A stretch of DNA of 64,000 nt from an uncultured Lachnospiraceae bacterium (GTDB lineage: Bacteria > Bacillota > Clostridia > Lachnospirales > Lachnospiraceae), in the NCBI GenBank assembly GCA_949878435.1, contig CATLAK010000010.1, forward strand, positions 34,135 to 98,134, written 5' to 3'. The position numbers and the translations under genes are program-made. This document shows, piece by piece, positions 9,801 through 16,700 of this stretch. Every line of letters starts with the position of its first letter. The first letter of the stretch is position 1. A model generated the notes under the pieces. It saw only the letters and a program-made list of their open reading frames with translations. It had not been told where the DNA came from and searched no databases.

Positions 9801-10037
9801 TTCGATGATCTGCTCTAAGACCTTTGCATTCAAAGGCTCTATGTACACCTTGTCCGCGATATCCTTATCCGTCATGATCGTGGCAGGATTCGAGTTGACC
9901 AGGATTACCTCCACCCCTTCTTCCTTAAGGGAGCGGCACGCCTGCGTCCCTGCATAGTCAAATTCTGCTGCCTGTCCGATTACGATAGGACCGGAACCGA
10001 TTACCATTACTCTTTTTACGTCTGGATTCTTAGGCAT
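6843..10037 (-). CDS. carB: Carbamoyl-phosphate synthase large subunit
   Basis: Makes carbamoyl phosphate from bicarbonate, ATP and ammonia delivered by CarA, feeding pyrimidine and arginine synthesis. The 1064-aa length matches the family. It has the duplicated synthetase architecture: the first ATP-grasp half starts MPKNPDVKRVMVIGSGPIVIG with PTLGGQAGLNL, and the second half repeats KVLVLGSGPIRIGQGIEF and VQFGGQTAIKL. The C-terminal MGS-type regulatory domain (about residues 930-1064) includes the LVIDTPTQG-like motif. Its start overlaps the carA stop by eight bases. A strong terminator follows. Confidence 0.98.
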   Translation of the reverse strand: MPKNPDVKRVMVIGSGPIVIGQAAEFDYAGTQACRSLKEEGVEVILVNSNPATIMTDKDIADKVYIEPLNAKVLEQIIEKEKPDSILPTLGGQAGLNLGMELEESGFLASHHVRLLGTTAATIKKAEDRQEFKDTMEKIGEPCAASKVVETVEDGVIFTKSIGYPVVLRPAYTLGGSGGGIAHNQEELESILENGLRLSRVGQVLVERCIAGWKEIEYEVMRDSAGNCITVCNMENIDPVGVHTGDSIVVAPSQTLGDKEYQMLRTSALNIINELKITGGCNVQFALHPTSFEYCVIEVNPRVSRSSALASKATGYPIAKVAAKIALGYTLDEIKNAITGKTYASFEPTLDYCVVKLPRLPFDKFITAKRTLTTQMKATGEVMSICNSFEGALMKAIRSLEQHVDCLLSYDFSALSKEELEERLHVVDDQRIYVIAEALRKGIDYDTIHAITMIDHWFIDKIAILVEMEQTLKTKPLSVELLREAKRLEFPDNVIGRLTGIAEEEIKKMRYDNGIVAVYKMVDTCAAEFEASTPYYYSVYGGENEAVKTNPPKKVLVLGSGPIRIGQGIEFDYCSVHATWAFAKAGYETIIINNNPETVSTDFDIADKLYFEPLTPEDVESIVNIEKPDGAVVQFGGQTAIKLTESLMKMGVPILGTKAEDVDAAEDRELFDKILEQTKIPRAAGGTVYTAQEAKEVANRLGYPVLVRPSYVLGGQGMQIAISDEEIEEFMNIINRIAQDHPILVDKYLQGKEIEVDAVCDGTDILIPGIMEHIERTGVHSGDSISVYPAPTISDTVKEKIAEYTRRLAKALHVKGLINIQFIAIGEEVYVIEVNPRSSRTVPYISKVTGIPIVDLATWVIIGKTIRELGYEPGLQPEADYFAIKMPVFSFEKIRGAEISLGPEMKSTGECLGIARTFNEALYKAFLGAGVDLPKHKQMIITVKDADKGEAVEIGRRFEKLGYTIYATRSTAAALNEAGVKARKVNKISQESPTVMDLILGHRIDLVIDTPTQGRDKSRDGFLIRRTSIETGVNCITAMDTARALVTSLENANDQFTLIDIASI

Positions 10038-11223
10038 TTTTCCCCACCTCCATCATCTTGATAAATCTGTCGAAGAGATAACCGGAATCCTGCGGTCCCG
10101 GGCATGCCTCCGGATGAAACTGAACCGTAAAAATATTTTTGCCTACATAGGAAAGCCCCTCATTGGTTCCGTCATTCACATTCACAAACGCCGGAACTGC
10201 CGTCTTCGGATCCAGCTTGTCCATATCCACTACGTAGCCATGGTTCTGCGAGGAAATATAGACCCGCCCGGTGGCAAGGTCCTTTACCGGATGATTGCCT
10301 CCCCGGTGCCCGTATTTCATCTTAAAAGTATCCGCCCCTGTGGCAAGCGCCATCAGCTGGTGCCCTAAGCAGATTGCAAAAATAGGTGTATCCGATTCAT
10401 AAAGTTTTCTGATCTCTTCTATAACATCAGTGCACTCCTTCGGATCCCCCGGTCCGTTGCTCAACATGATACCGTCAGGGCAATCTGCCAGAATCTCTTC
10501 CGCCTTGGCAAAAGCCGGATAAACCGTCACATCACAGCCCCGCTGTGCCAGGGACAAGGCGATATTGCCCTTAGCCCCCAAATCCAGCAGCGCCACCTTT
10601 TTCCCAAGCCCGCTTAGCATTCTTACAAGGCTGGGACGCATTTCACGCACGCCGGCGGCCAAGTCTTCCGGCACAAACTTAGCGCTCCCTGATAGGGGAC
10701 CGTTTTCTGCAAGCGTTTTTGCGCCTTTTATTTCATATTTCTGGGAACAGGTTACTTTTTCCACCACTTTACCGGTGGTATATGCTTTTAATTTAGGGAG
10801 AATTGTATCAAGATCGTAGGCTTCATTGGTGGTAATCATACCATTCATGGTACCTTTTTCACGAAGAATTTTAGTGAGGGCACGTGTATCGATGCCTGCT
10901 ATACCCGGAATGTCCTGCCAGATGAGAAATTCCTGAATCGTCATGTCTTTTCGGAAATTGCTGGGTAAGCGCGACAGCTCTCTCACAATGAAGCCATCCG
11001 GCCACGCCCTTTTCGATTCCATATCTTCTTTGCAGATTCCGTAGTTGCCTATCAGCGGATAGGTCATGCAGACTGCCTGCCCCGCATAGGAGGGATCCGT
11101 CAGCACTTCCAGATAGCCTGCCATGGAAGTGTTAAATACGATTTCACTGATGATTTCCTTCTCGGCGCCGATATGCATTCCTGTAAATACGGTGCCATCT
11201 TCCAGAATTAAAAATGCTTTCAT
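10030..11223 (-). CDS. carA: Carbamoyl-phosphate synthase small (glutaminase) subunit
   Basis: Hydrolyses glutamine and channels ammonia to CarB. The N-terminal CPSase small-subunit domain contains FNTSMAGYLEVLTDPSYAGQ. The C-terminal class I amidotransferase has the nucleophile Cys in FAICLGHQLMALA and the His/Glu pair in QFHPEACPGP. Its 397 residues are slightly longer than typical relatives. It is the first gene of a two-gene operon with its own promoter at 11269-11297. I see no PyrR site or obvious pyrimidine attenuator in the short leader. Confidence 0.97.
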   Translation of the reverse strand: MKAFLILEDGTVFTGMHIGAEKEIISEIVFNTSMAGYLEVLTDPSYAGQAVCMTYPLIGNYGICKEDMESKRAWPDGFIVRELSRLPSNFRKDMTIQEFLIWQDIPGIAGIDTRALTKILREKGTMNGMITTNEAYDLDTILPKLKAYTTGKVVEKVTCSQKYEIKGAKTLAENGPLSGSAKFVPEDLAAGVREMRPSLVRMLSGLGKKVALLDLGAKGNIALSLAQRGCDVTVYPAFAKAEEILADCPDGIMLSNGPGDPKECTDVIEEIRKLYESDTPIFAICLGHQLMALATGADTFKMKYGHRGGNHPVKDLATGRVYISSQNHGYVVDMDKLDPKTAVPAFVNVNDGTNEGLSYVGKNIFTVQFHPEACPGPQDSGYLFDRFIKMMEVGKNA

Positions 11224-11268
11224 GTAGTCCCTGCTCCCTTTCTCTCATATTCTTTTGCAAATCGTTTC

Positions 11269-11297
11269 ATTATAGCACAAGAGTAATTTCTCTTCAA
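11269..11297 (-). promoter_or_regulatory. Promoter of carAB
   Basis: Minus strand TTGAAG (11292-11297), 17 bases, consensus TATAAT (11269-11274). Transcription would start about 40 bases ahead of the carA ATG. Confidence 0.7.
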
Positions 11298-11489
11298 CTG
11301 GGAAATTTGCTTTTATTCAAGTTTTATTCGAGACCTACAGTCAAATCCAAAGCCGATCTGAGAATCAGATTATGTGCTCACTGCTTTGGCTGACAAACAT
11401 GCCCCCTAAGGAAACTGCCGCCACATTGATTGCCAAACCGATTTTCAGTCTCCTTTTGTGGATTCCCAGAACCGACAATTCTTTCTTTT

Positions 11490-11582
11490 TTACAATAAGA
11501 ATATAGAAATCATCATGAAACCGCAAAGGATTCCGAATACATTCTCCTTATCAATTTCAAAATTCAACCACTTATTCTTCAT
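11490..11582 (-). CDS. 30-aa small membrane peptide, possibly a frameshifted remnant
   Basis: A very strong ribosome site (GGAGGAGG) stands seven bases ahead of an ATG that encodes MKNKWLNFEIDKENVFGILC and a hydrophobic tail ending ISIFLL. Past the stop, another frame continues with a basic linker and a second hydrophobic stretch (IGLAINVAAVSLGGMFVS) near 11400-11450, next to a run of A residues. The locus may therefore be a two-helix small protein broken by a one-base shift, or a genuine short peptide. The palindromic operator-like sequence at 11608-11636 precedes it. I do not recognise a family. The rest of the 11298-11693 gap shows no convincing gene. Confidence 0.4.
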   Translation of the reverse strand: MKNKWLNFEIDKENVFGILCGFMMISIFLL

Positions 11583-11607
11583 GCTTTTCCTCCTCCTGAT
11601 AAATAAT

Positions 11608-11636
11608 ACTATATATAGTACTACGATACAGTAGTA
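11608..11636. promoter_or_regulatory. Double palindrome, operator-like, ahead of the small membrane ORF
   Basis: ACTATATATAGT (11608-11619) overlaps a second dyad TACTAC-GATACA-GTAGTA (11619-11636). TACTAC...GTAGTA is the type of dyad bound by BlaI/MecI/CopY-like or YtrA-type repressors. No such regulator gene is adjacent, which fits a decayed locus. Confidence 0.4.
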
Positions 11637-11670
11637 TACCACGCCAAAGAGTGAAAGCATTTTTTCACCA

Positions 11671-11703
11671 AAAAAGGACTATAACGATTACTATCATAGT
11701 CCT
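11671..11703 (-). terminator. Intrinsic terminator at the end of the polysaccharide operon
   Basis: AGGACTAT and ATAGTCCT form an 8-bp stem with a 13-base loop, followed by TTTTTT on the minus strand. It lies after the acetyltransferase remnant and closes the long minus-strand operon that begins near 29440. Confidence 0.8.
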
Positions 11704-11888
11704 GAAAGATTGATACATAATCCTGCGCCAAACGTATTGCAGGGTATTTGCAGCCCCAGACGCAGCTCCATTCTATAATGCAGATATTTATAGAACATTT
11801 TCATTATCATATTTTGGGAACAATTTTCATAATATTCGTGCTTACGCAAAATAATTTCAAATTTCCAGATATCATCACCATGAATCAC
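11694..11888 (-). pseudogene. Remnant of a serine O-acetyltransferase (left-handed beta-helix) gene
   Basis: The reading frame gives YYENCSQNMIMKMFYKYL and then RMELRLGLQIPCNTFGAGL, ending a few residues on. This matches the stretch just before the hexapeptide helix in CysE-like serine acetyltransferases found in capsule clusters (typically YRLSLKLGIQIPxNxFGPGLSIAHYG). The catalytic hexapeptide domain is absent: the frame stops inside the terminator hairpin. It was probably the last gene of the polysaccharide operon before a deletion. The assignment rests on one short motif. Confidence 0.6.
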
Positions 11889-11924
11889 CTCATTTTCATC
11901 ATCGATTTGTATAGCTACTTTGCA

Positions 11925-12809
11925 TTATTTTATCCATTTATGGTTTATCACAAATAAGTATAACCCACGTATGAACCGCCAGGGACCCAAGATGAGCCTT
12001 GCAGCGAGCAGATATCTTTTGGATGGATTTACATGCCATTCCGCCCTTCCCCAGAAGGAGTAGCAGCCTCCTTTATATCCGCTGTTCCAGGGTTTCTGGG
12101 GACCAATATAGTGCATAATCCTACAAGTCGATTTCTTCTGTGCCCGAGGCATCAAATATTCCTTCAGGTAAAGAACATTGACATGCAAATTATAACCGTC
12201 TTTTACATATTTTATTTTGCCTTCCCACATGATATTGATCAAATCCTGATCCGGAAACAAAAGTTCCTCCTCCCGCGCACGCAAAACATGCCAAAGCTCT
12301 TCTATATCCATCTCTTCCCGCATTTTCTTTAAATCCATAAGCAGAACGCCTGAGTTGATATAAACGGTATCTGGCTTTAGTCCAAGTCTTTTTATATCGT
12401 CCATTCCAGTGCATCGTTCTCTTACTGCCGCAATCGCAGCACCTGCAAGATCCATGTGGTAAAATTCGCTCAGGGAATCATTAATGATTGTGTCCGGGTC
12501 TAAATACAGCACCCTTTCCTCCTCGGGCAAAATCCACGGGCAGAGCAGCCGATAATACATTTCCTTCGTAAAATGCTGCATAATAGGCGCTTTGTCAAAA
12601 AGTTCATCAGAGACCGGAATCTCTGCAAGCAGCGCTCCATAAGAACTGCAGAACGCCTTCAGCATTTCCACATTTTTTGCCGAAATGCTGGAATGTATCA
12701 AGAAAACTGTAACCGGCTCCTTCTGGGTGGCAAAAAGGCTGTAAAGCATCACCTTAAGAGGATAAATATAATTTTCATTGATTGTCACTGCCACTTTCAT
12801 TCCATCCAT
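11925..12809 (-). CDS. Family 8 glycosyltransferase (distal copy)
   Basis: Retaining sugar transferase of the GT8 fold, probably adding a hexose to the locus polysaccharide or its lipid acceptor. The start at 12809 (MDGMKVAVT) follows AGGAG; an ATG three codons later overlaps the pullulanase stop (ATGA). The metal-binding DxD is RVLYLDPDTIIN, the acceptor motif is KEMYYRLLCP, and the C-terminal His signature is MHYIGPQKPWNSGY. It is clearly paralogous to the GT8 at 27312-28214, which sits at the other end of the same operon. Confidence 0.9.
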   Translation of the reverse strand: MDGMKVAVTINENYIYPLKVMLYSLFATQKEPVTVFLIHSSISAKNVEMLKAFCSSYGALLAEIPVSDELFDKAPIMQHFTKEMYYRLLCPWILPEEERVLYLDPDTIINDSLSEFYHMDLAGAAIAAVRERCTGMDDIKRLGLKPDTVYINSGVLLMDLKKMREEMDIEELWHVLRAREEELLFPDQDLINIMWEGKIKYVKDGYNLHVNVLYLKEYLMPRAQKKSTCRIMHYIGPQKPWNSGYKGGCYSFWGRAEWHVNPSKRYLLAARLILGPWRFIRGLYLFVINHKWIK

Positions 12810-15466
12810 GCTTTTTTTCTCCTGCTCATTTTTATGACTATACAAACCACAGCCATGGTTAAAAATGCAGCTGCGATTGAAATAGCGATTCTGTCGGTTC
12901 TGACTACTGTCCTCACCGCTGCCAGCGCAGATACGCTTTCCACACAAAGAGTCTCCCCCTCGGCAGCTACCGCAAGGCACTGTGTCCCTGCGCTCTGATC
13001 GTCTACATAAATTTCCCATGTACCGGAGAGCGGAACAAATTCCACTGCTTCCTGCGTCGGGTTAAATAAGAGACAGATCTGGCGATCCGTAAATAAATTT
13101 ATCGGTTCTCTCGCATAATAACCCAAAACATTTTCCGGAAGATTCTCGATGAGAACAAGATTTTTATTCAGCTGCTTTTGCGTCACATAGCGAAGCCCTC
13201 TGTGTTCCTTGCGAAAAGCAATCAACCCTTTATAGTACTCCAGCACATCCTTATTTTCCGTCCTATTCTTCCATTCAAGACCATTCACTCCATCCCCCGC
13301 TATATAAGAGCCTCCATATATGACATCCGGATTGGTGGGGGAAGCTTTGGTCCGCAAAAATTCTTCACCGCTGTGCAAAAACGGCGTACCCTGACACAGG
13401 AGCACACAGGCGGCTCCAAACCTGTCTCTTCGCTTTAAGAGCGATAACTCCTCCTCTGGACAGCTTAAAGAAATCAAATCCCACAGCGTATAGCCGTCGT
13501 GGCAGGAGGCATAGTTGATGCACTGCAGAGGGTTCGCCGTCCATATTCCCATCCGTGCTGTCGTGTCCGAATAATCGCCTGCGCCTGCAAACCCAAACTT
13601 TACTCCCAGAAGGGTGCTTTCTTCCTCCAGAAAGCCGCAGATATAGTTCTGCACCGCCCTGCGGAACACATTGTTGAAAGTTCCGATTTTGGGGGCAAGG
13701 TAAGCATTAAAGGACTCCATCCGATTCCCTTCGTAAATGGTCTCGCCGGCATCCCATCCTTCTCCATACAAAACAGCGTGGGGATTGATACGGTACACTT
13801 CCTTTTCAATTTCCTGCATGGTCTCCACATCAATCAGCCCCATCAGATCGAACCGGAAGCCGTCTACATGATATTCCCGCATCCAATACTTTACAGCATC
13901 GACTACATATTTCCTCACCATCGCCCGCTCTGTCGCAAGTTCATTTCCGCATTTTGAACCGTTTGAAAAACTCCCGTCCTCTTTGATGCGATGATAATAT
14001 CCGGGAACAATGCGGTTAAAATTGGAATCTGCGCTGTAATAGGTGTGATTGTATACCGCATCCATAATCACTCCGATTCCCTGTCCGTGAAGACTTTGTA
14101 TCATCTTCCTCAATTCCTGCACTCTCACTTCGCCGTGATAAGGGTCCGTAGCATAAGACCCCTCAGGCACAAAATAATTCACAGGATTATAGCCCCAATT
14201 ATAGGATTCCCACGGCTCTTTTTCATCCACCCCGTAAAAATCCTGGATTGGAAGAAAATGCACATGAGTGACCCCTAAACTGGCAAGATAAGAAAGCCCT
14301 GTGCTGTCCCCTGCAGAATTGACTGTATTTTCCTCGGTAAGTCCCAAAAACTTTCCCTTGTGATAAACACCGGAATCAGCGTCGGAAGTATAATCCCTGA
14401 CGCTCACCTCATACAAAATCACATCTTCTCTTTTTATATTCCGAATAAAGGTATCTTCTTCAAATCCCTCCGGCATCCCTGCACCTGTCGCCAGAATCAT
14501 TCCCCGCTCTCCATTGACACCGGTACTTTTCGCATAAGGGTCCACTACCTCCCATTCGCTCCCCTGTACATTCACCAGATAAGTATAGTATTGATTTGCA
14601 TAGTCCCCTGAAAGGGTTACGCCGAAAACGCCTTTTTCCATATAGGAAAGCGGTTCTGACCTTAACAAGTTATCCCCGTCTCCTTCCTCATAAAGCAGCA
14701 GGGTGACGCTCTCTGCCATTGGTGCCCATAACTTGAAAACACTTTTATCTTTCTCATATACGACCCCCAGATCATCCCCATCGTACACAAAATTGTCCGT
14801 AAACAGACGGGTATCGTAGATTCCTCCGAACCGGATGACCTCCCTGACATCCTCCATCACCAGATAAAAAGTGTTCGGCAAAGGTACCGCCTCCTTTAAA
14901 GTTAACTTCCCCGACAGCAGATTATCATCCCACACCACTTCCTGTGCTTCCAATTCATATTCATTTCCGTGATAATCCACTACCTGAAAAGAAGCGCCAG
15001 AAGGCACAAGTCCCCGGAAGAAAATCTCCGTCTCCGATTCCAGGCACGCATCAAAAATATGGGCTGCCTCTCCTTTTTCTCCATAGGTAACAGCCTCCTC
15101 TCCCTGCCACAGCCACACAGAAAGATGACCGTCCTTCGCCTGGCTCAAGTCAAGGAACCGGTCTTCCGCTATATCCTTTTCCTCCCAATCTCCTTTTCTG
15201 ATCAGAATACCAATCCGGGTATTTTCATCCACACCGGCTAAGGCGATCTCGCTATAGCCCCCTTCTTCATCTACTTGAAAAGGATATGCCTGCCCCTCCT
15301 GCCCTTCCTGCCAAAGCCAGAGATTCCATCCCTCATAGTCATCCTCCTGACGAATATAATGGATTTCCAGTGTCAGGGGTTCTTTTTCCTTCCCCTGCAC
15401 CCACTTTGAAGTTCCCAGCCAGCATAAAAAAAACATCCCTACAAAAAATGCAGCTCTCTTTCCCAT
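12797..15466 (-). CDS. Membrane-anchored type I pullulanase (GH13)
   Basis: Alpha-1,6-debranching glucanase held on the outside of the cell. It has a signal peptide (residues 1-25), an N-terminal PUD-like beta domain (about 30-120), further beta domains including a CBM48-like region (about 235-320), and the GH13 barrel. Pullulanase hallmark YNWGYNP is at 422-428, the nucleophile Asp540 is in DGFRFDLMG, and the acid/base Glu569 is in LYGEGWDAG. The third Asp is in SCHDGYTLWD. After a C-terminal beta domain comes one membrane helix (IAISIAAAFLTMAVVCIVI) with a positive tail, not an LPXTG signal. It lies inside a polysaccharide biosynthesis operon and overlaps the next glycosyltransferase gene, which is unusual for a starch enzyme. 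Confidence 0.93.
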   Translation of the reverse strand: MGKRAAFFVGMFFLCWLGTSKWVQGKEKEPLTLEIHYIRQEDDYEGWNLWLWQEGQEGQAYPFQVDEEGGYSEIALAGVDENTRIGILIRKGDWEEKDIAEDRFLDLSQAKDGHLSVWLWQGEEAVTYGEKGEAAHIFDACLESETEIFFRGLVPSGASFQVVDYHGNEYELEAQEVVWDDNLLSGKLTLKEAVPLPNTFYLVMEDVREVIRFGGIYDTRLFTDNFVYDGDDLGVVYEKDKSVFKLWAPMAESVTLLLYEEGDGDNLLRSEPLSYMEKGVFGVTLSGDYANQYYTYLVNVQGSEWEVVDPYAKSTGVNGERGMILATGAGMPEGFEEDTFIRNIKREDVILYEVSVRDYTSDADSGVYHKGKFLGLTEENTVNSAGDSTGLSYLASLGVTHVHFLPIQDFYGVDEKEPWESYNWGYNPVNYFVPEGSYATDPYHGEVRVQELRKMIQSLHGQGIGVIMDAVYNHTYYSADSNFNRIVPGYYHRIKEDGSFSNGSKCGNELATERAMVRKYVVDAVKYWMREYHVDGFRFDLMGLIDVETMQEIEKEVYRINPHAVLYGEGWDAGETIYEGNRMESFNAYLAPKIGTFNNVFRRAVQNYICGFLEEESTLLGVKFGFAGAGDYSDTTARMGIWTANPLQCINYASCHDGYTLWDLISLSCPEEELSLLKRRDRFGAACVLLCQGTPFLHSGEEFLRTKASPTNPDVIYGGSYIAGDGVNGLEWKNRTENKDVLEYYKGLIAFRKEHRGLRYVTQKQLNKNLVLIENLPENVLGYYAREPINLFTDRQICLLFNPTQEAVEFVPLSGTWEIYVDDQSAGTQCLAVAAEGETLCVESVSALAAVRTVVRTDRIAISIAAAFLTMAVVCIVIKMSRRKKAWME

Positions 15467-15485
15467 CTTCCTATACCCCTATGCC

Positions 15486-16676
15486 CTATCCGGCTTCCCC
15501 TTTTAAACGTTCCAATGCCTTGCGCTGTCTGCACATGATGTCCACCGTCATCTCAGGCTCATTTACTGCCCTTTGTATCCCTTCCACGATAGCCTGCGGC
15601 TCCAGCTTTGTCAGTATCCCTGTTCCATAATAGGAAAGCTGCTCCGCGTTTCCTCCACAATCGGAAGCTACCACTCTTTTGCCCAAAATCACTGCTTCCG
15701 TGATGGAAGTGCAAAAGCCTTCAAAGCGGGTCTCCTGCAAGTAAATATCGCAGGCGGCAATATAGGGATAAGGATTTTCTCTTGCCCCCAGCAGAAAAAA
15801 GCAATCGTCCACACCTTCCTCTTTAATCTCTTTCTCCAATTGATTGTGAAGCGCGCCTTCTCCTATCACATACCATACTGCCTTGATCCCTTTTCGCTTC
15901 ATAAGCGCCATCGTCTGTATCGCCACATCAAACGCCTTTACATACTCCAGCCTTGCTGCCGTAAGGAGGCACAAAACGCCCTCCTGTCTCTTGATTTCAG
16001 GCGCGGTTCCTTCCTTCGCCCTTTCTCTGATCCAGTCTGCATCCGTGAAGTTATAAAAAGTTTCGATTTTATCTTCACAGGTAGGAAAAATCTTTTTCAA
16101 TTCCTCCGTTATATGATTGGACACGCAGTAGATTCTGTCAGCTTTCTCATAATAAGGGCGGTCCATCAAAGGGCAATAGCCGCTCAGATCATATTCATTG
16201 TGGAGGAAGACTATTTTTCTTTTTGCCTTCACATGATCCAACGTATAATAAGTAGCTGCTCCCTGTATATATCCTACTGCCAGATCAAATTCTTCTGCAA
16301 GATGAGGCGCCGCGTCCGAAATCAATTTCCAGCACAGCCGCTTCCTGCTTACCTTTTTTTCTTTTACCTGCCACAAAAAAAGACGCAGGGTTATAAAGAA
16401 ATTTCTAACCAGATTCCCCCTTCTGAACAATCCCTTTAGGATTTCCTTCGCAAAATTCTTCCTCGCCTTATAGTCGAACACCGACACTGCCTGCGGCGAT
16501 TCATTCAAGATCCGCACAAAGGAAGGCACTTCCAGAAACAATTCCCCTCTTCCCAACACAGAAAAAAGAGAAATCTCATAGGTTTCATCCTCCCACGCTT
16601 TGAGCAGGTGCAAAAGGCATCTCTCCGCCCCAGCCCTGCCCATTGTATTGATTACAAACAGTACCTTTTTTCTCAT
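15486..16676 (-). CDS. Family 4 glycosyltransferase (distal copy)
   Basis: GT-B fold sugar transferase. The N-terminus reads MRKKVLFVINTMGRAGAERC, the typical start of GT4 enzymes of polysaccharide clusters. The C-terminal nucleotide-sugar site has the EX7E motif in FEGFCTSITEAVILGKRVV followed by SDCGGNAEQL. Its 396-aa length is usual. A CGGAG ribosome site precedes the ATG. It lies between the large unknown membrane protein and the pullulanase. Donor and acceptor cannot be told from sequence. Confidence 0.9.
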   Translation of the reverse strand: MRKKVLFVINTMGRAGAERCLLHLLKAWEDETYEISLFSVLGRGELFLEVPSFVRILNESPQAVSVFDYKARKNFAKEILKGLFRRGNLVRNFFITLRLFLWQVKEKKVSRKRLCWKLISDAAPHLAEEFDLAVGYIQGAATYYTLDHVKAKRKIVFLHNEYDLSGYCPLMDRPYYEKADRIYCVSNHITEELKKIFPTCEDKIETFYNFTDADWIRERAKEGTAPEIKRQEGVLCLLTAARLEYVKAFDVAIQTMALMKRKGIKAVWYVIGEGALHNQLEKEIKEEGVDDCFFLLGARENPYPYIAACDIYLQETRFEGFCTSITEAVILGKRVVASDCGGNAEQLSYYGTGILTKLEPQAIVEGIQRAVNEPEMTVDIMCRQRKALERLKGEAG

Positions 16677-16700
16677 AGTCTCCGTAAAACTCCCGCTTCT

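Noticed and set aside
11224..11268. PyrR-dependent attenuator in the carAB leader
   Set aside because: The leader is only about 40 bases and has no antiterminator or PyrR-loop pattern.
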